Assembly: GCA_017506865.1 (NCBI GenBank) | Contig: JAFCMP010000536.1 | Span: forward strand, 868,001-932,000 | DNA: 64,000 nucleotides | Reading direction: 5' to 3' | From: Tribonema minus | Lineage: Eukaryota > Sar > Xanthophyceae > Tribonematales > Tribonemataceae | Shown here: piece after piece, positions 45,701-55,641 of the stretch | How positions within the stretch are numbered: position 1 is the first letter of the stretch | Layout: every line of letters begins with the position of its first letter | The notes under the pieces: generated by a model | The model's database searches: none | What the model was told of the DNA's origin: nothing | What the model saw: only the letters and a program-made list of their open reading frames with translations | Made by a program: the position numbers and the translations under genes

Positions 45701-46607
45701 TGACTCTCAAGTGCCTCACGACTACATTGCAGACCTGGATTGACGTCTGCCGCCAATGCTGCAATCAAACTCGAGATTACACAGTCTTTGACGCTACTTG
45801 CTCTACAATCAAAACGCACAGTAACACCACAGCAGAGCAGTTTTATGAAGTGATGTGCACTTACCGCAGACGTTCACAGTGATGAACACATTGTCGGACG
45901 TCTTGGTCTCTGCGTCAAACCAAAAAGGGCAAGCACGACCATGTGATTAACTCTGGTGTATGGCTTTGATTGCAACACATATGGAGACCCTCAGTAACAG
46001 GCACACACTTCAACAGCGCAAGGTGAACGAGTCATCCACGGTAATGTCAAGTTACTGACCTGCTTGAACGTCAAGTTGTTGAACTCTGGTACTTATGGTG
46101 CCCACCACTTGAGAGAGAGGCCAGAACACGAGGGACAGGCCGGGCTTGGCCTGCAACAGAAGCATCGGGGTCATTGACGATTAGTGTGTTTTGCCGGAAT
46201 CGAAGCACCTCATGTGCAACATTCTCAATTGGTAATCAGGCTGGCACGCAATACCAGAAGCCTGGGCATGTTCATTGGTCAGTCAATCAGCCTGTCTGCC
46301 AGATGCGAAGCACCTGATATGCAACGTTCACAGATTAGTGATCAGCTGACGCAGAGCAATCGGTTGCTGCACTCACGAGCTTCTCGAACTGGCCAAAGCG
46401 CTCGACGACTCCGACCTCGCTGGTTTGCACGCAGATCTGCGAGTGCCACAAAAGGAGAGCAGAGGCGGGGGTGTTGGTGTCAGCTCGTTTTTGTGAATAA
46501 GATCAGTAGGTCAGGATTGCAGAAGATCGGCACCGTGAATCGCACAGTACTCAAGGTGGATCGCAGGAGGAGACTCGACTCACGCAGCAGCACGTTCCCG
46601 TCACCAT
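39796..46607 (-). CDS. Hypersensitive-induced-reaction (HIR) type SPFH/band-7 protein, 11 exons
   Basis: Exons: 46584..46607, 46377..46436, 46060..46150, 45865..45909, 45017..45224, 43419..43465, 42865..42885, 42243..42301, 41500..41646, 40535..40572, 39796..39934. Phases agree at all ten junctions and give 292 residues, the usual HIR length. Motifs: an N-terminal Cys cluster ([12 protein letters not shown]) likely to be acylated, [55 protein letters not shown]...[62 protein letters not shown] and the end [13 protein letters not shown]. These proteins form oligomeric scaffolds on the plasma membrane or endomembranes. Exon 1 is 24 nt and exon 7 only 21 nt. The acceptor at 45225 rather than 45220 was chosen because it restores phase and the conserved VQYQVL. 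Confidence 0.92.
39940..39963 (+). repeat. G24 homopolymer (coding-strand C24) at an acceptor
   Basis: On the coding strand this C run ends directly in CTACAG, the acceptor of the last HIR exon. It therefore serves as the polypyrimidine tract. Confidence 0.8.
41215..41400 (-). repeat. Copy of the HIR exon 9 3' part and flank
   Basis: About 41310-41390 repeats the end of exon 9 (coding [19 protein letters not shown] in the true exon, 41500-41590), including the donor. About 41205-41300 and 41385-41480 repeat the adjoining intron (GCTGACRTCRATGCATATYATG). A unit of about 185 bp was duplicated in tandem. Confidence 0.85.
44686..44935 (-). repeat. Two copies of the HIR exon 5 3' edge
   Basis: The end of exon 5 (true edge 45017; coding [21 protein letters not shown], donor after AT) is repeated at about 44846-44930 and 44690-44755. 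The spacers share TGCTGAGCRCTGACTCACATCTG and ACTTCGAAGTAT-like sequence. Confidence 0.85.
45365..45620 (-). repeat. Copies of the HIR exon 5 5' edge
   Basis: About 45370-45425 repeats the acceptor side of exon 5 (coding [12 protein letters not shown]). About 45565-45620 is a weaker copy. Spacer sequence TTGACATGCTGAGCATTGCTGCCGCA-like is shared with 45335-45362. Confidence 0.7.
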
Positions 46608-47226
46608 GGTCCTGTATTGATCCCGTGAATGCGCGATGTGGGAGTCGCCAGGTTTCCGTTAGCAAAGTTCCAGGAAAAGCTTTTCCAGGCGAGTATTTTT
46701 GTGACTCGTGGATAGCTCCCGAGTCTATGCCTTTAGCAAGGATAGGCCTCTGACGTGCTCTGGCGCTGTCTGCTGCTGGAGCACCTGCATACACTCCATT
46801 AGCAACAAAACGGAAGGGACGCTGAGCTGTGAGAGCGGTGCGGGGTTCTTCTTGAACAACAACAGTGCGAATCCGGAGGCGAGCCCAGGCAGGCTTGACC
46901 AAACCCAGCAGTCATGTCCGGCGGCTGGGTCTTCTACTATATCCAGGGCGTGGACGGCGAATCCGTTGGCGCACTCAATGCAGTAAAGGTGAGAGGTGTG
47001 GGTTTCAAGCTGCGTGATCTTCACTCGGATTTTGTAACAGTCGACATTTCGTAGCTGATCTCGCGGACTGCATTCGCTAATAATCATCAGCTCATTGCCT
47101 ATGCCCATTGATCTTCATTTGAGCTTCAGATGCTGCCCCAAATCAGCTGCACTTTGTAACGCAGCCGCCTTGCAGACAGCATTATCTGATTTGCTCGGGG
47201 AAGAGGCTGCAGATCGACGGTAGACG
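46608..47226. promoter_or_regulatory. Shared 5' region between HIR and the auxilin-like gene
   Basis: These 619 bp lie between divergent start codons. No coding exon with matching phase was found. Core-promoter motifs are not obvious. Confidence 0.3.
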
Positions 47227-50200
47227 ATGTCAGCGGCAAGCAGGCAATTCTGCTTCCCTATCTGCACTATAGCTTTGTCAACTGATGCCAGTACGCTGCT
47301 ACTCGGCAGGCTACTCGTTAGAGACCCGTTTGATCATCAGTTATGCCAACCTGATTCTGACGACAGTGGTGTCGCTGCCTGTCCCTCTGCATTCCACAGT
47401 GGGCACTGGGCTGCAGCTTGCAAGCAGGCAGCTCTCAATGTGTCAGTATCAGCATCTGTGTTGAAGCCTTCCCACTGCGCTGCAGAGTGGCTCGTGCAAC
47501 TCTCAACTGCACTTCCACGAACGACACTAGAGGCGGCAGCCCTCTCTGCAACGCCACATGACAGCACCCTGCGCTGCCTCACGCATCCTTCGCCGCCGCC
47601 GCTGCCGCCGCCTCAGGTCAAGGCGCCGACCGCGGAGGTGCGCCTGGGACAGTTCCTGGACAGCCTGCCGCGCCTCTCCGCGGCGGCGGTGGCGCCCGCG
47701 CGCTACCACTGCCGCTGCCGCGTCGCAGACGCGCTCAGCGGCTACGCGTGGCAGGACGTAGTGGACCTCGCGGCGCCGCTGCCGCAGTACGAGGACATGA
47801 TCTGCGCCAAGCTGCTGCGCCTCGACGCGCTGCTGCCGACCGCGCCGCGCGCGACGCGGCTGCGGCGCAAGCCCGTCGTCGTCGGCGTCGCCACGTACGC
47901 CAAGGCGCCGCAGCAGGCGCAGCAGCAGCAGCAGCAGCAGGCGGCGGCCGCGGCGGCAGCGGCGGGTGCTGGCGGCGGCGGCGCGCAGCAGCAGCAGCAG
48001 CAGCGGGTGCAGACGCCGGTGGCGACGCCGCCGAGGAAGCGGCCCAGCGTGAGCACGCCGCCGCCGCATGCGGACCTGCTGGGGGGGGGGGTTGCGGGGG
48101 GGGGAGGGGGGGCGGGGGGGGCGGCGAATGGCGTGTCCACGCCTCAGTCCTCTTCGGTTGCAGGTGAGGGATGCGCCAGTTTATTGGTGCTGTCGTGTAG
48201 GTGTTGCCGTGTGTGTCGTGTGTAAAAATCAAGAGAAACCTGAGGAAGGAAGCTCTAAAGCAGTTGTTGCTGCAGCTGCTAGGGTAGGGGGGTTCAGCAA
48301 GTATGGCACCTGAGTGCTCGAGTGGAAGCAGCGGTCAACCGCTTTTAGGTGGCACTTCCGCCAGCCGTTATTTCGCTCGCAGTGCACAGGCTGGGGTAAC
48401 TTTGAGTGTCAGTCTTGCAGATTGGAGCCTGCGCAGTCAGTCAGTGCGAATGGATGAACTGTGCTGTACCAGCAGCACTAAAGGGTCGTGTGCGGAGTGA
48501 CACCAAGCAGTTATCAGCTGTAAACTGGCCGCAAGCTACCGTTTTTAATTTCACAAATTCTAGTACATGGTGCAGAAAACGACGGGCGCGCTCATTTCTG
48601 AAGTAGGAACCATGGTGTAACTGCTCCGTGTGGTCTACAGCTGTGCACTTGCATAGTCATTTCTGTAACCCATGATAGCTGCTTCCACTGCATCTGTGAC
48701 ACCAGCCAGTTGTGCATCTCCAATGCACTACAGTAACTACAAGTCACCCACAACCTGCATCGCGTCCCGCCAGGTGCGATACCGCCGCCGCGCGCAGCGT
48801 CATCACGCGGCGCAGATCTGCTGAACTTTGGCGACGACGGCGGCGGCAGCAGCGGCGGCGGCGGCGGTGGCAGCGTGGCGGCAGCATTTGCGGCGGCAGC
48901 AGCGCCGCCAGCTGCCGCAGCACCCTCACAGAGTTTCATGGGGGGAGGGAGGGGGGCAGGGGGGGTGGCGGTCACGCCGCCGCGCGCTACGGGGGGGGGA
49001 GGGGGGGCGTGGATGGGGGCGGGGGGTATTGATGATGACGAAACTGTCGTGGTGGCGAAGGCGACGGTGGTGCTGGAGGGAAATAAGGCGGGGAAGTCCG
49101 CGTACGTGGCCGCTTGTATGGAGGTGAGCCGTGACGTTGGGTGCATCCTGATAACAGAGCGTGTGTATTATTGAACCACTGCAAGCGAGTAGCCATTCAA
49201 ACAGCAAGACTGCGGGATGCGGCTCGCATCGTGCCCGATTCCAAACGTCAAACAGAACTGTGAATAACTCTGGAGCCGGCCGATGTGCTCCTGTCCTGCG
49301 GTGACAGAACGGGCGCCGCGCCTGACTACTGAGCAGCGGAGCACTGCCTGAGCACTGCCGCATCTGCTGAGCACTGCGCTGCCCACCACGGCTGAGCACG
49401 CCGCGCCGTCTGTTGAGCGCCGCTGACCGCCTGCTGCTGAGCACTGCGCTGCCTGCCTTCAAGTCTGAGCACTGCATCGTCTGCCTCTGTTGAGCGCTGT
49501 CGCTTCAGCACATGGCTCTGTTGAGCACTGTGCCGACTGCCCGTGTGCTGAGCACTGCACTGCTTGCTGAGCCGTGCTGACATTGCCCCTCTCCTGAGCG
49601 CTGCGCTGCTTGTCTGTGCTGACCACTCAAGGATTTAAGGATCTTCTCCTTCATCAATGATTCTCACTTACTTTTTACTTTTACTCTGCGGTTGCTGACC
49701 GTTTTCTCGGAGTAAACCAAGGAAGGTGAAGTTCAGCAACTACACGACTCTACTCTGAGCTCATGACCACTTCGGGTAGGTTTAGGTTTGGGATTGGGGT
49801 TAGAGTTAGCACCGCTGCGTCGGCATCACACCATTGCTGCGCATCGCACCCAGGGCACCCCACTGTTGCTGAGCATTGCGCACCACATGCCTGCCTGCCC
49901 GTCTGCCGCCTCCCGCGGTGCAGGAGCGTGAAAAGAAGATTGAAGAGGACATGCAGCGCGCGGTGCAGTTCAAGAAGGACAGGGACGCGGCGCTGGTGCA
50001 GGAGCAGGTGACTCTCCACCCCTTGTTTAGGCGGTGACTCTCCACCCCTTGTGCAGGAGTTGACCCTCCACCCCTTGGGCAGGAGGTGACTCTCCACCCC
50101 TTGTTCTGGAGGTGACTCTCCACCCCTTGTTCAGGAGGTGACTCTCCACCCCTTGGTGCAGGAGCAGGTGAGTCCCTGGTGCATGGGTCAAAACACTTCG

Positions 50201-51943
50201 TTTCTTTTTGTTGGTGTGGGGAGGTGAAGGTCAGAAACAAGCAGCCTATTTAGAGAGTGTATAAACCTGGCGCATCAAGAGAGAGGCGCATTGTGTCCGG
50301 TACCACACCAGGTCTGGGTACTCTCTGTGTGATGTGATGTTTGACGTGATGAGCAATGACGGATGTGTGATCAGGATCGAGCATAAGACCAGCTCATGTG
50401 CTATGCTTGAAGGGGCAGCTTCAGGGTTGGCTGCCTAGATTGGCACCGGCGTTGTGAACGATGAAGCAGGTGCGTGATCGTGCCTGTCAATCGCCGCATG
50501 ATTCGCCACTTGCGGGAGGAGTTTGACGCCGGGCAGGCCAAGCTCGATGCGATGCTCGCGGGTCTGTCTGCGAGCGCAATCCTAACCCTAACCCCTTGCA
50601 CTGCGATAGCTCGTCATAGCGAGTGCCAAGCCTCCGATGCCGCACGAATCCCGTTGCGTAACCGCTGCCGCCAACTGCCCCACGATTCGCCGTGCGCAGG
50701 AGGAGTTTGACGCCGCGAAAGCCAAGCTCGACGGGGTGCGCCTGTGCTCCCCCACAGTCAGCAGGTACCAGCACATCAGTGGGTCATCGTCATCAGACCT
50801 GTATTAGCAGTCGATACGTAAATATGTATTTGCTTACACCCATCGTCACTGATGTCTCATCGCGCAGGAGGAGTTCGACGCCGCAAAAGCGAAGCTCGAC
50901 GCGGCGCGCACGGGGTGGGCGGAGGACCACGGGGGCGCAATTCTGACGCTAACCCTAATTGTCGGCACATTGAAAGCTCGTCATAGTGAGTGCCAAGCCC
51001 TCGACCCATTGCGTAACCGCTGCCGCCAACTGCCGCACGTTTCGCCGCACAGGAGGAGTTTGACGCCGCGAAGGCCAAGCTTGACGCGGCGCTTACAGGG
51101 TGGGCGGAGGACCACGGGCGCAAGCGCAACATCCGCACGCTCCTGACCACCATGCACGCCGTCGTGTGGGAGGGCTGCAAGTGGCAGCAGATGGGCATGG
51201 GGGACCTGCTCGCGCCCAACAAGGTGAGCGCTGCCACCTCATAAAGTTGAGCGCTGTCACTGATGAGTTGAGCGCTGCCACCTCATGAAGTTGAGCACTG
51301 TCACGCATGAGTGGTGTGGGGGGGTGCAAGTGGCAGCAGGTGGGCATGGGGGGCCAGCTCGCGCTCAACATGGTTAGCGCTGCCACCTTACAAGAAGTTG
51401 AGGGCTGTCACAAGGAGAGACAAGATGAGTTCTGTCACCCAATGAGTGGTGATGAGAGGGGGGGGGGGGGGGATGATCAGCACTGACCCCAACATTTGCA
51501 AGCGCCTTGCCAAGTACGCGCATTCATAACCCTAACCCTAGCTCCAAGTAGTCGCTGCTGTCAATGTGCACTACAACTTGCGCCCGCCCCTCAAAAGCCC
51601 TGCTGGACCACGAAATGCGCCACCACTCCCAGTCTCTGTTTACCGCAAGAAAGCCGGCAACAGAGCAGTGTTCACAACTGCATTGCGGGCTGTGAAGCTG
51701 CAAGGGCGTTTTCTATACGGAACGATGCATATGGAACAATGCAACAGCCTCTCATACAAAGTGGTGTCGCATGCTGCACTTGTCCCCTTTCAGGTCAAGA
51801 TGGCGTACAGGCGCGCGATGCTGGTCGTCCACCCCGACAAGTGCGCCGACGAGACGTCCGAGCACAAGTTCATCGCCAAGCGCGTCTTCGAGGCGTTGAA
51901 TGAGGCGTGGGCGACCTTTGCTGCAGCCGAAATGCCCTCGTAG
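47227..51943 (+). CDS. Auxilin-like J-domain protein, five exons
   Basis: Exons: 47227..48163, 48774..49123, 49924..50007, 51053..51223, 51794..51943. Phases agree and give 563 residues. Exon 1 carries VRLGQFLDSLP, CRVADALSGYAWQDV and PLPQYEDMICAKLLRLDALL, then Gln and Gly tracts and Pro-rich sequence. Exon 2 has a clathrin-box-like DLLNFGDD in Gly/Ala-rich sequence. Exons 3-4 form a charged helix (EREKKIEEDMQRAVQFKKDRD). The C-terminal J domain matches auxilins: NIRTLLTTMHAVVWEG, then YRRAMLVVHPDKCADE with the HPD loop, ending in FEALNEAWATFAAAEMPS. Auxilins recruit Hsp70 to uncoat clathrin-coated vesicles. The true first exon may begin at 47617: a CGCCTCAG acceptor and a sharp rise in GC occur there, so residues 1-130 are doubtful. 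Confidence 0.85.
49320..49630 (+). repeat. Degenerate array of TGCTGAGCACTGC-type units
   Basis: About a dozen irregular units built round CTGAGCACTGC(R)CTGCCTG fill this part of auxilin intron 2. The same core (GTGCTSAGCAC) appears singly in many other introns of the window. Confidence 0.7.
50008..50170 (+). repeat. Minisatellite made of the auxilin exon 3 donor site
   Basis: The end of exon 3 and its donor (GTGCAGGAGCAG|GTGACT) is followed by a chain of about six units of roughly 24-27 bp, each like CAGGAGGTGACTCTCCACCCCTTG. Every unit carries a potential GT donor; the last reads GGTGCAGGAGCAGGTGAG. Confidence 0.9.
50500..50945 (+). repeat. Three copies of the auxilin exon 4 5' edge
   Basis: The acceptor and EEFDAAKAKLDAA edge (true edge 51053) is repeated at about 50505-50565, 50690-50745 and 50862-50940. 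The last copy extends to the codons for GWAEDHG. Intervening CGTCATAGYGAGTGCCAAGC and GCGTAACCGCTGCCGCCAACTGC spacers recur with the copies, as do short CTAACCCTAA tracts. Confidence 0.9.
51300..51378 (+). repeat. Copy of the auxilin exon 4 3' edge
   Basis: This is a diverged copy of the part coding GCKWQQMGMGDLLAPNK with its donor region (true edge 51223), including GTTAGCGCTGCCACCT. Confidence 0.8.
51460..51473 (+). repeat. G homopolymer in auxilin intron 4
   Basis: A run of about 13 G on the coding strand, in the intron before the J-domain exon. Telomere-type CCCTAA units follow at about 51527-51540. Confidence 0.7.
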
Positions 51944-52482
51944 TTACGCATGATGCTTGTGAATGTGTATCGGGGAGCGGAACATGGGGGATGCAGGTCT
52001 CTCAGCATGAGGGGGGGGGTCTGAGTCGTGTACTTACTATGGTTTTTTCCTGCTTCAGTTGTTGTTGTACAAGTGCAAATGTACGTGTTTCCCGTGGTGC
52101 TTCTCCGCCTCTTCTGCATTTCATGGTGCGATTGCGCTGCTTGTTTTGTCTTGCCGCACACGGAGTGCATGTTGCGACTGGTTTCATCTTGAACTTTCAC
52201 GTAGGTCACATTTGTTGTCAGCGTCGCACGGTGTGTTGGTACCGATGGACTTGCATTCATTAACAATGTGTGCAAGCCGTTTCCCTAGTGTCATACCTTC
52301 ACGTCACCTCAAGTTGTTGTGAAAACCGTTCACCTTTCAAGTAAAACCGTTCAGCTTGAAGTTAGTTCTCAGAACTGTCGTGTTCTGAGCGAGAATCCAG
52401 ACGGCCGTGCACAGTGCATACACACGAGTCCGCGAGAGCCCAGCGTCAAAGTACCGCCAGCCACCACCAGTCAGCGAGCATC

Positions 52483-53474
52483 ATGATGCACGGCAACAAG
52501 TACAAGGGAGAGCAACCGGCGCCCGTCGCCACAGTTGTCGGCGAGCCCATGTACGACCAAGCTGAAACAGGGACCGTGCAACATCCCGTGGGCATGAACC
52601 AGCAACAGCCGTACGGGCTGAATCCTACCCCGCCGCGGTACACCTGCGCTTCGTGGTTCACGTGCCTGTGCTGCTGCTGGCCCGTCGGGCTCGCTGCCGT
52701 CCTCACGAGCTGTGTTACCAGGGACAAGATCCGCAAGGTCAGTGGTGGTTCCGTTCCGCTTCTGTGGTGTTGCAGTTACTATGCCACCAGCAGATGTGCT
52801 ACAGCCCTGCTACAAACCGCTGCTTCATTGTGCAATGCCGGCAAGCAATCAGCTGCGCAAGTTTTCAGAGTTGACTTGCCGGCACAAAGGTGCTTATAGC
52901 TCTGATCACGATTCTTGCTTGCTTTTGCTCCTTGCAAAGTCTTAGAATAGCAAGATGTCACAAGTCAAGGGTAGGCAGTTCTAGGACCGAAATCCAGCTG
53001 GTGCGCATAGCAGTGGTTTTTGACCATGGCAATTTGGTGGCACTTCTCAGAAGCACTTGAGAGTGCATGTGCAGCAGCGGCATTCTCGCGCATCGCCCAT
53101 CGCCACCATCGACAATCTCTCATTCTGCTGCAACCTTGCGCATCGTCCATTGCCACCAACCCACGACGTTGAAAGGTGCAGCAATGTCATGACACCTCGC
53201 TGCTCACTCTCACATCGTTTTTACACACACACAGGGGGATGCTGTGGGAGCCCAAAAGTGCTCGCGCATCACGCGCATCCTCATCATCCTGGCCACCGTG
53301 CTCGGCATCATGATGTTCATAGCGGCGGCGCTGGGGGGCGGCATAGGGGGCACGCGCGGCCGTGGCGGCAACAACAATGTCAACGGGAATAGCTACTCCA
53401 ACAGCCAGCTCTCCAGCAGCCTGAGCTCCAGTAATAGCGTGAATGGCGGCAACGGCGTAAATGGCGGCAAATAG
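52483..53474 (+). CDS. CD225/dispanin-type small membrane protein, two exons
   Basis: Exons 52483..52737 and 53235..53474 join in phase 0 and give 164 residues from the ATG at 52483; the frame is open to an earlier ATG at 52414. The N-terminus is soluble and Pro/Gln-rich (GMNQQQPYGLNPTPPRY). The CD225 core follows: a first membrane segment with a Cys cluster (FTCLCCCWPVGLAAVL, probably S-acylated), the conserved loop TRDKIRKGDAVGAQKCS, and a second membrane segment (ILIILATVLGIMMFIAAAL). The tail is Gly/Asn/Ser-rich. CD225 proteins sit in membranes with a re-entrant first helix and often act in membrane fusion or trafficking; the role here is unknown. It lies 540 bp downstream of the auxilin-like gene on the same strand. 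Confidence 0.85.
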
Positions 53475-55641
53475 TGCGTTGACAGCTCATCCTAGCTTCA
53501 GCACGTGTTGCGCCTGATTAAACGAGAAGAGGGTGCTGCGGAGCCGAGAGCAGGGGGCCCAGCCTTCATAGAGTGATGGTGCAGTGAGAGCGCACGGGAG
53601 CGCCTCTTTTGTAACTTAGACCGATGGGGCGTGGCCAGGGTGCAACAGCGCTTACTGAAGTGTTCTTGAGCACCACTGTCTGCTCGCAGTACAGGCAGCT
53701 GCCAGCAGCAGTACGCAATGAGCTGCCGCCGAAGAGTGGAGAGTTTGAAAAGCGGGACGCGCTTGTGTGCATCATGTGCTGTCAAATCATGCAGTGTCAT
53801 CCCGCAGCAGCATGCTTGCTGCGGAGACAAGCATCATCAGTCGCCATAAAGAGTTGGCTCAGAAGTCTGCCATGCTGCTGCAGCACAGCGCATGGCGCTC
53901 TCAGCCTGGTTTTGTAAGAGCGACAGTTAGTTCCTCGTGAAAGCATCGGTTTGTTGGAGTGCATTTGCACGCGTCCGGCTGGTGATTGAAGTGTGCAAAT
54001 GCGGCAGTTCACATGCCAGTGGCATTCGCGCCCGCGCTGTAATACAAATGAAAAGTTGGTGCTGAGCGCTGCGTGTGCTTCTGCATTGTGCTTCTACTTG
54101 CCGACATAGCAAGTGGTCTGTTGCTATGCCATGATGCAGTTCTGTTTTGTGCGGTTGTGCTCTGTGATCACCGCTGGTGCTGCTGTACAACGCTGCATGT
54201 TGCAAACAACCGCATGAGTATGTGAGCGCCACTCGTATGGTAAAGGTGAAGGTGAGCTTTGCTGCGGGGTGCAGCCGGTGAAGGTGAGCAACGCTCTGCT
54301 GTGGCTATGAATGAGGTCATGCAGCACTTCCACGTCTGTGTGCATATGGATGTGGGCAAGTCACATGGTGAGTGCATTGGCTGGTGTGTGTTGGCTCGTG
54401 CAACATAAACCTCATGGGACGGGACACAACACTGGAGCCGCAATGAGCAGAGCACCTGGGTTTAACCTGCGAAACACTAACAGCTGCGCATGATTAGCTC
54501 CAGGTACCTACATGTAATTGCCAGCACGAGCCCCAGTGCAGCTGTTGAGCAAACTGCGCACCCACAATGACAAGAGTTGCCCTGTGCGGACAATGTGGCT
54601 GATTTTCCTGTGCACACGGGCATGAGCTGCGGTAGCAATATCCTGGGATATTGACAGGGTGATGGCTCCCTGCAAACGCGTGATCAGCGTGTCCTAAGTA
54701 AACTTTCAATGGCAAAAATGCACATTAAATCCTTTTGCCTACTGTGGTTATGGTGGCACTGTTTGACTCGTGGCCAATGACTGCAGCAGTAGCGACTACC
54801 ATTATTGGTGGAAGGCACTTGCGGCTGACCATCTCTTGTCACCTGGAGCTGTACGATCTTTTTGATTCGTTTTCATTAAGGATTGCAATTCAGCGGTTGG
54901 TGCGCCGACAAGGAGGTTGCTGGTGGTGCTACTCAACAGGTTTTTAATGTCACCAACCCACAATGTATGGTAGGTGAAATCAAATTGGTGATCGGCCAGG
55001 AGGCAATCTATCTGCTCACAACCTGCAGCGTCAGCAGGTCACTGCATCCATGTGCCGCAGGCTCCCATTTTGCATGAACGAAGCTCTCCTAGACCATGCA
55101 AAAAAAGCTATGTGACTGCCAGTGGGGACCTGGGGGCTTGCGCAAGATAGGCACGTCAAATGTCTTTGCGATGGGCAACCTTCAATGATCAACATTCATG
55201 CCATGGTTAATGTATTGCCGACATCGGTGATATCATAGAGATACTGATCAATGCCAGTCATATATAAGTCGGTTTGAACCCTTCGCAAACCGCTGCACAC
55301 CAACACATAGTGCAGACGCTCCGTCTTCTACTGCACAATGGTGCCTTGTAGTGTATCGTGCGATCTTGCATGCTGTGTTTCAAGGATGTGTCGTAAGGTG
55401 GTGTTCATGAGACACTGCGAGAGGCGGGGTGCCTCGCGCGTAAACGCAGCTCAAGTGAATGCATCAACTACATCTCAGCAGGTTGGATGCTGGTAGTCCT
55501 ACAAACCCCAGTGCCTCGCCCACTGCATGTGTGCGCGTCTCCTGTGGTAAAGTCGCATCAGCAGTGAACAACAAACAATGGCAGCGTACACTTGGGGCCA
55601 CAAGCACTACCAATACTACTTCAGATATTGATATACTCTGC
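53475..55641. other. Convergent intergenic region
   Basis: These 2.2 kb lie between the end of the CD225 gene (+) and the end of dynactin (-). I find no supported gene. One dispersed repeat copy is present (54781-54880). Short open frames lack domains or splice partners. Confidence 0.5.
54781..54880 (+). repeat. Dispersed repeat, copy 2 of family A
   Basis: This matches 30221-30320 at roughly 85-90%, including GGAAGGCACTTGC and GATTCGTTTTCAT. It is intergenic here but intronic at the other two sites. Confidence 0.65.

Noticed and set aside
50008-50170. CRISPR-like array
   Set aside because: The units are contiguous minisatellite repeats of an exon edge with no unique spacers, in a eukaryotic gene.
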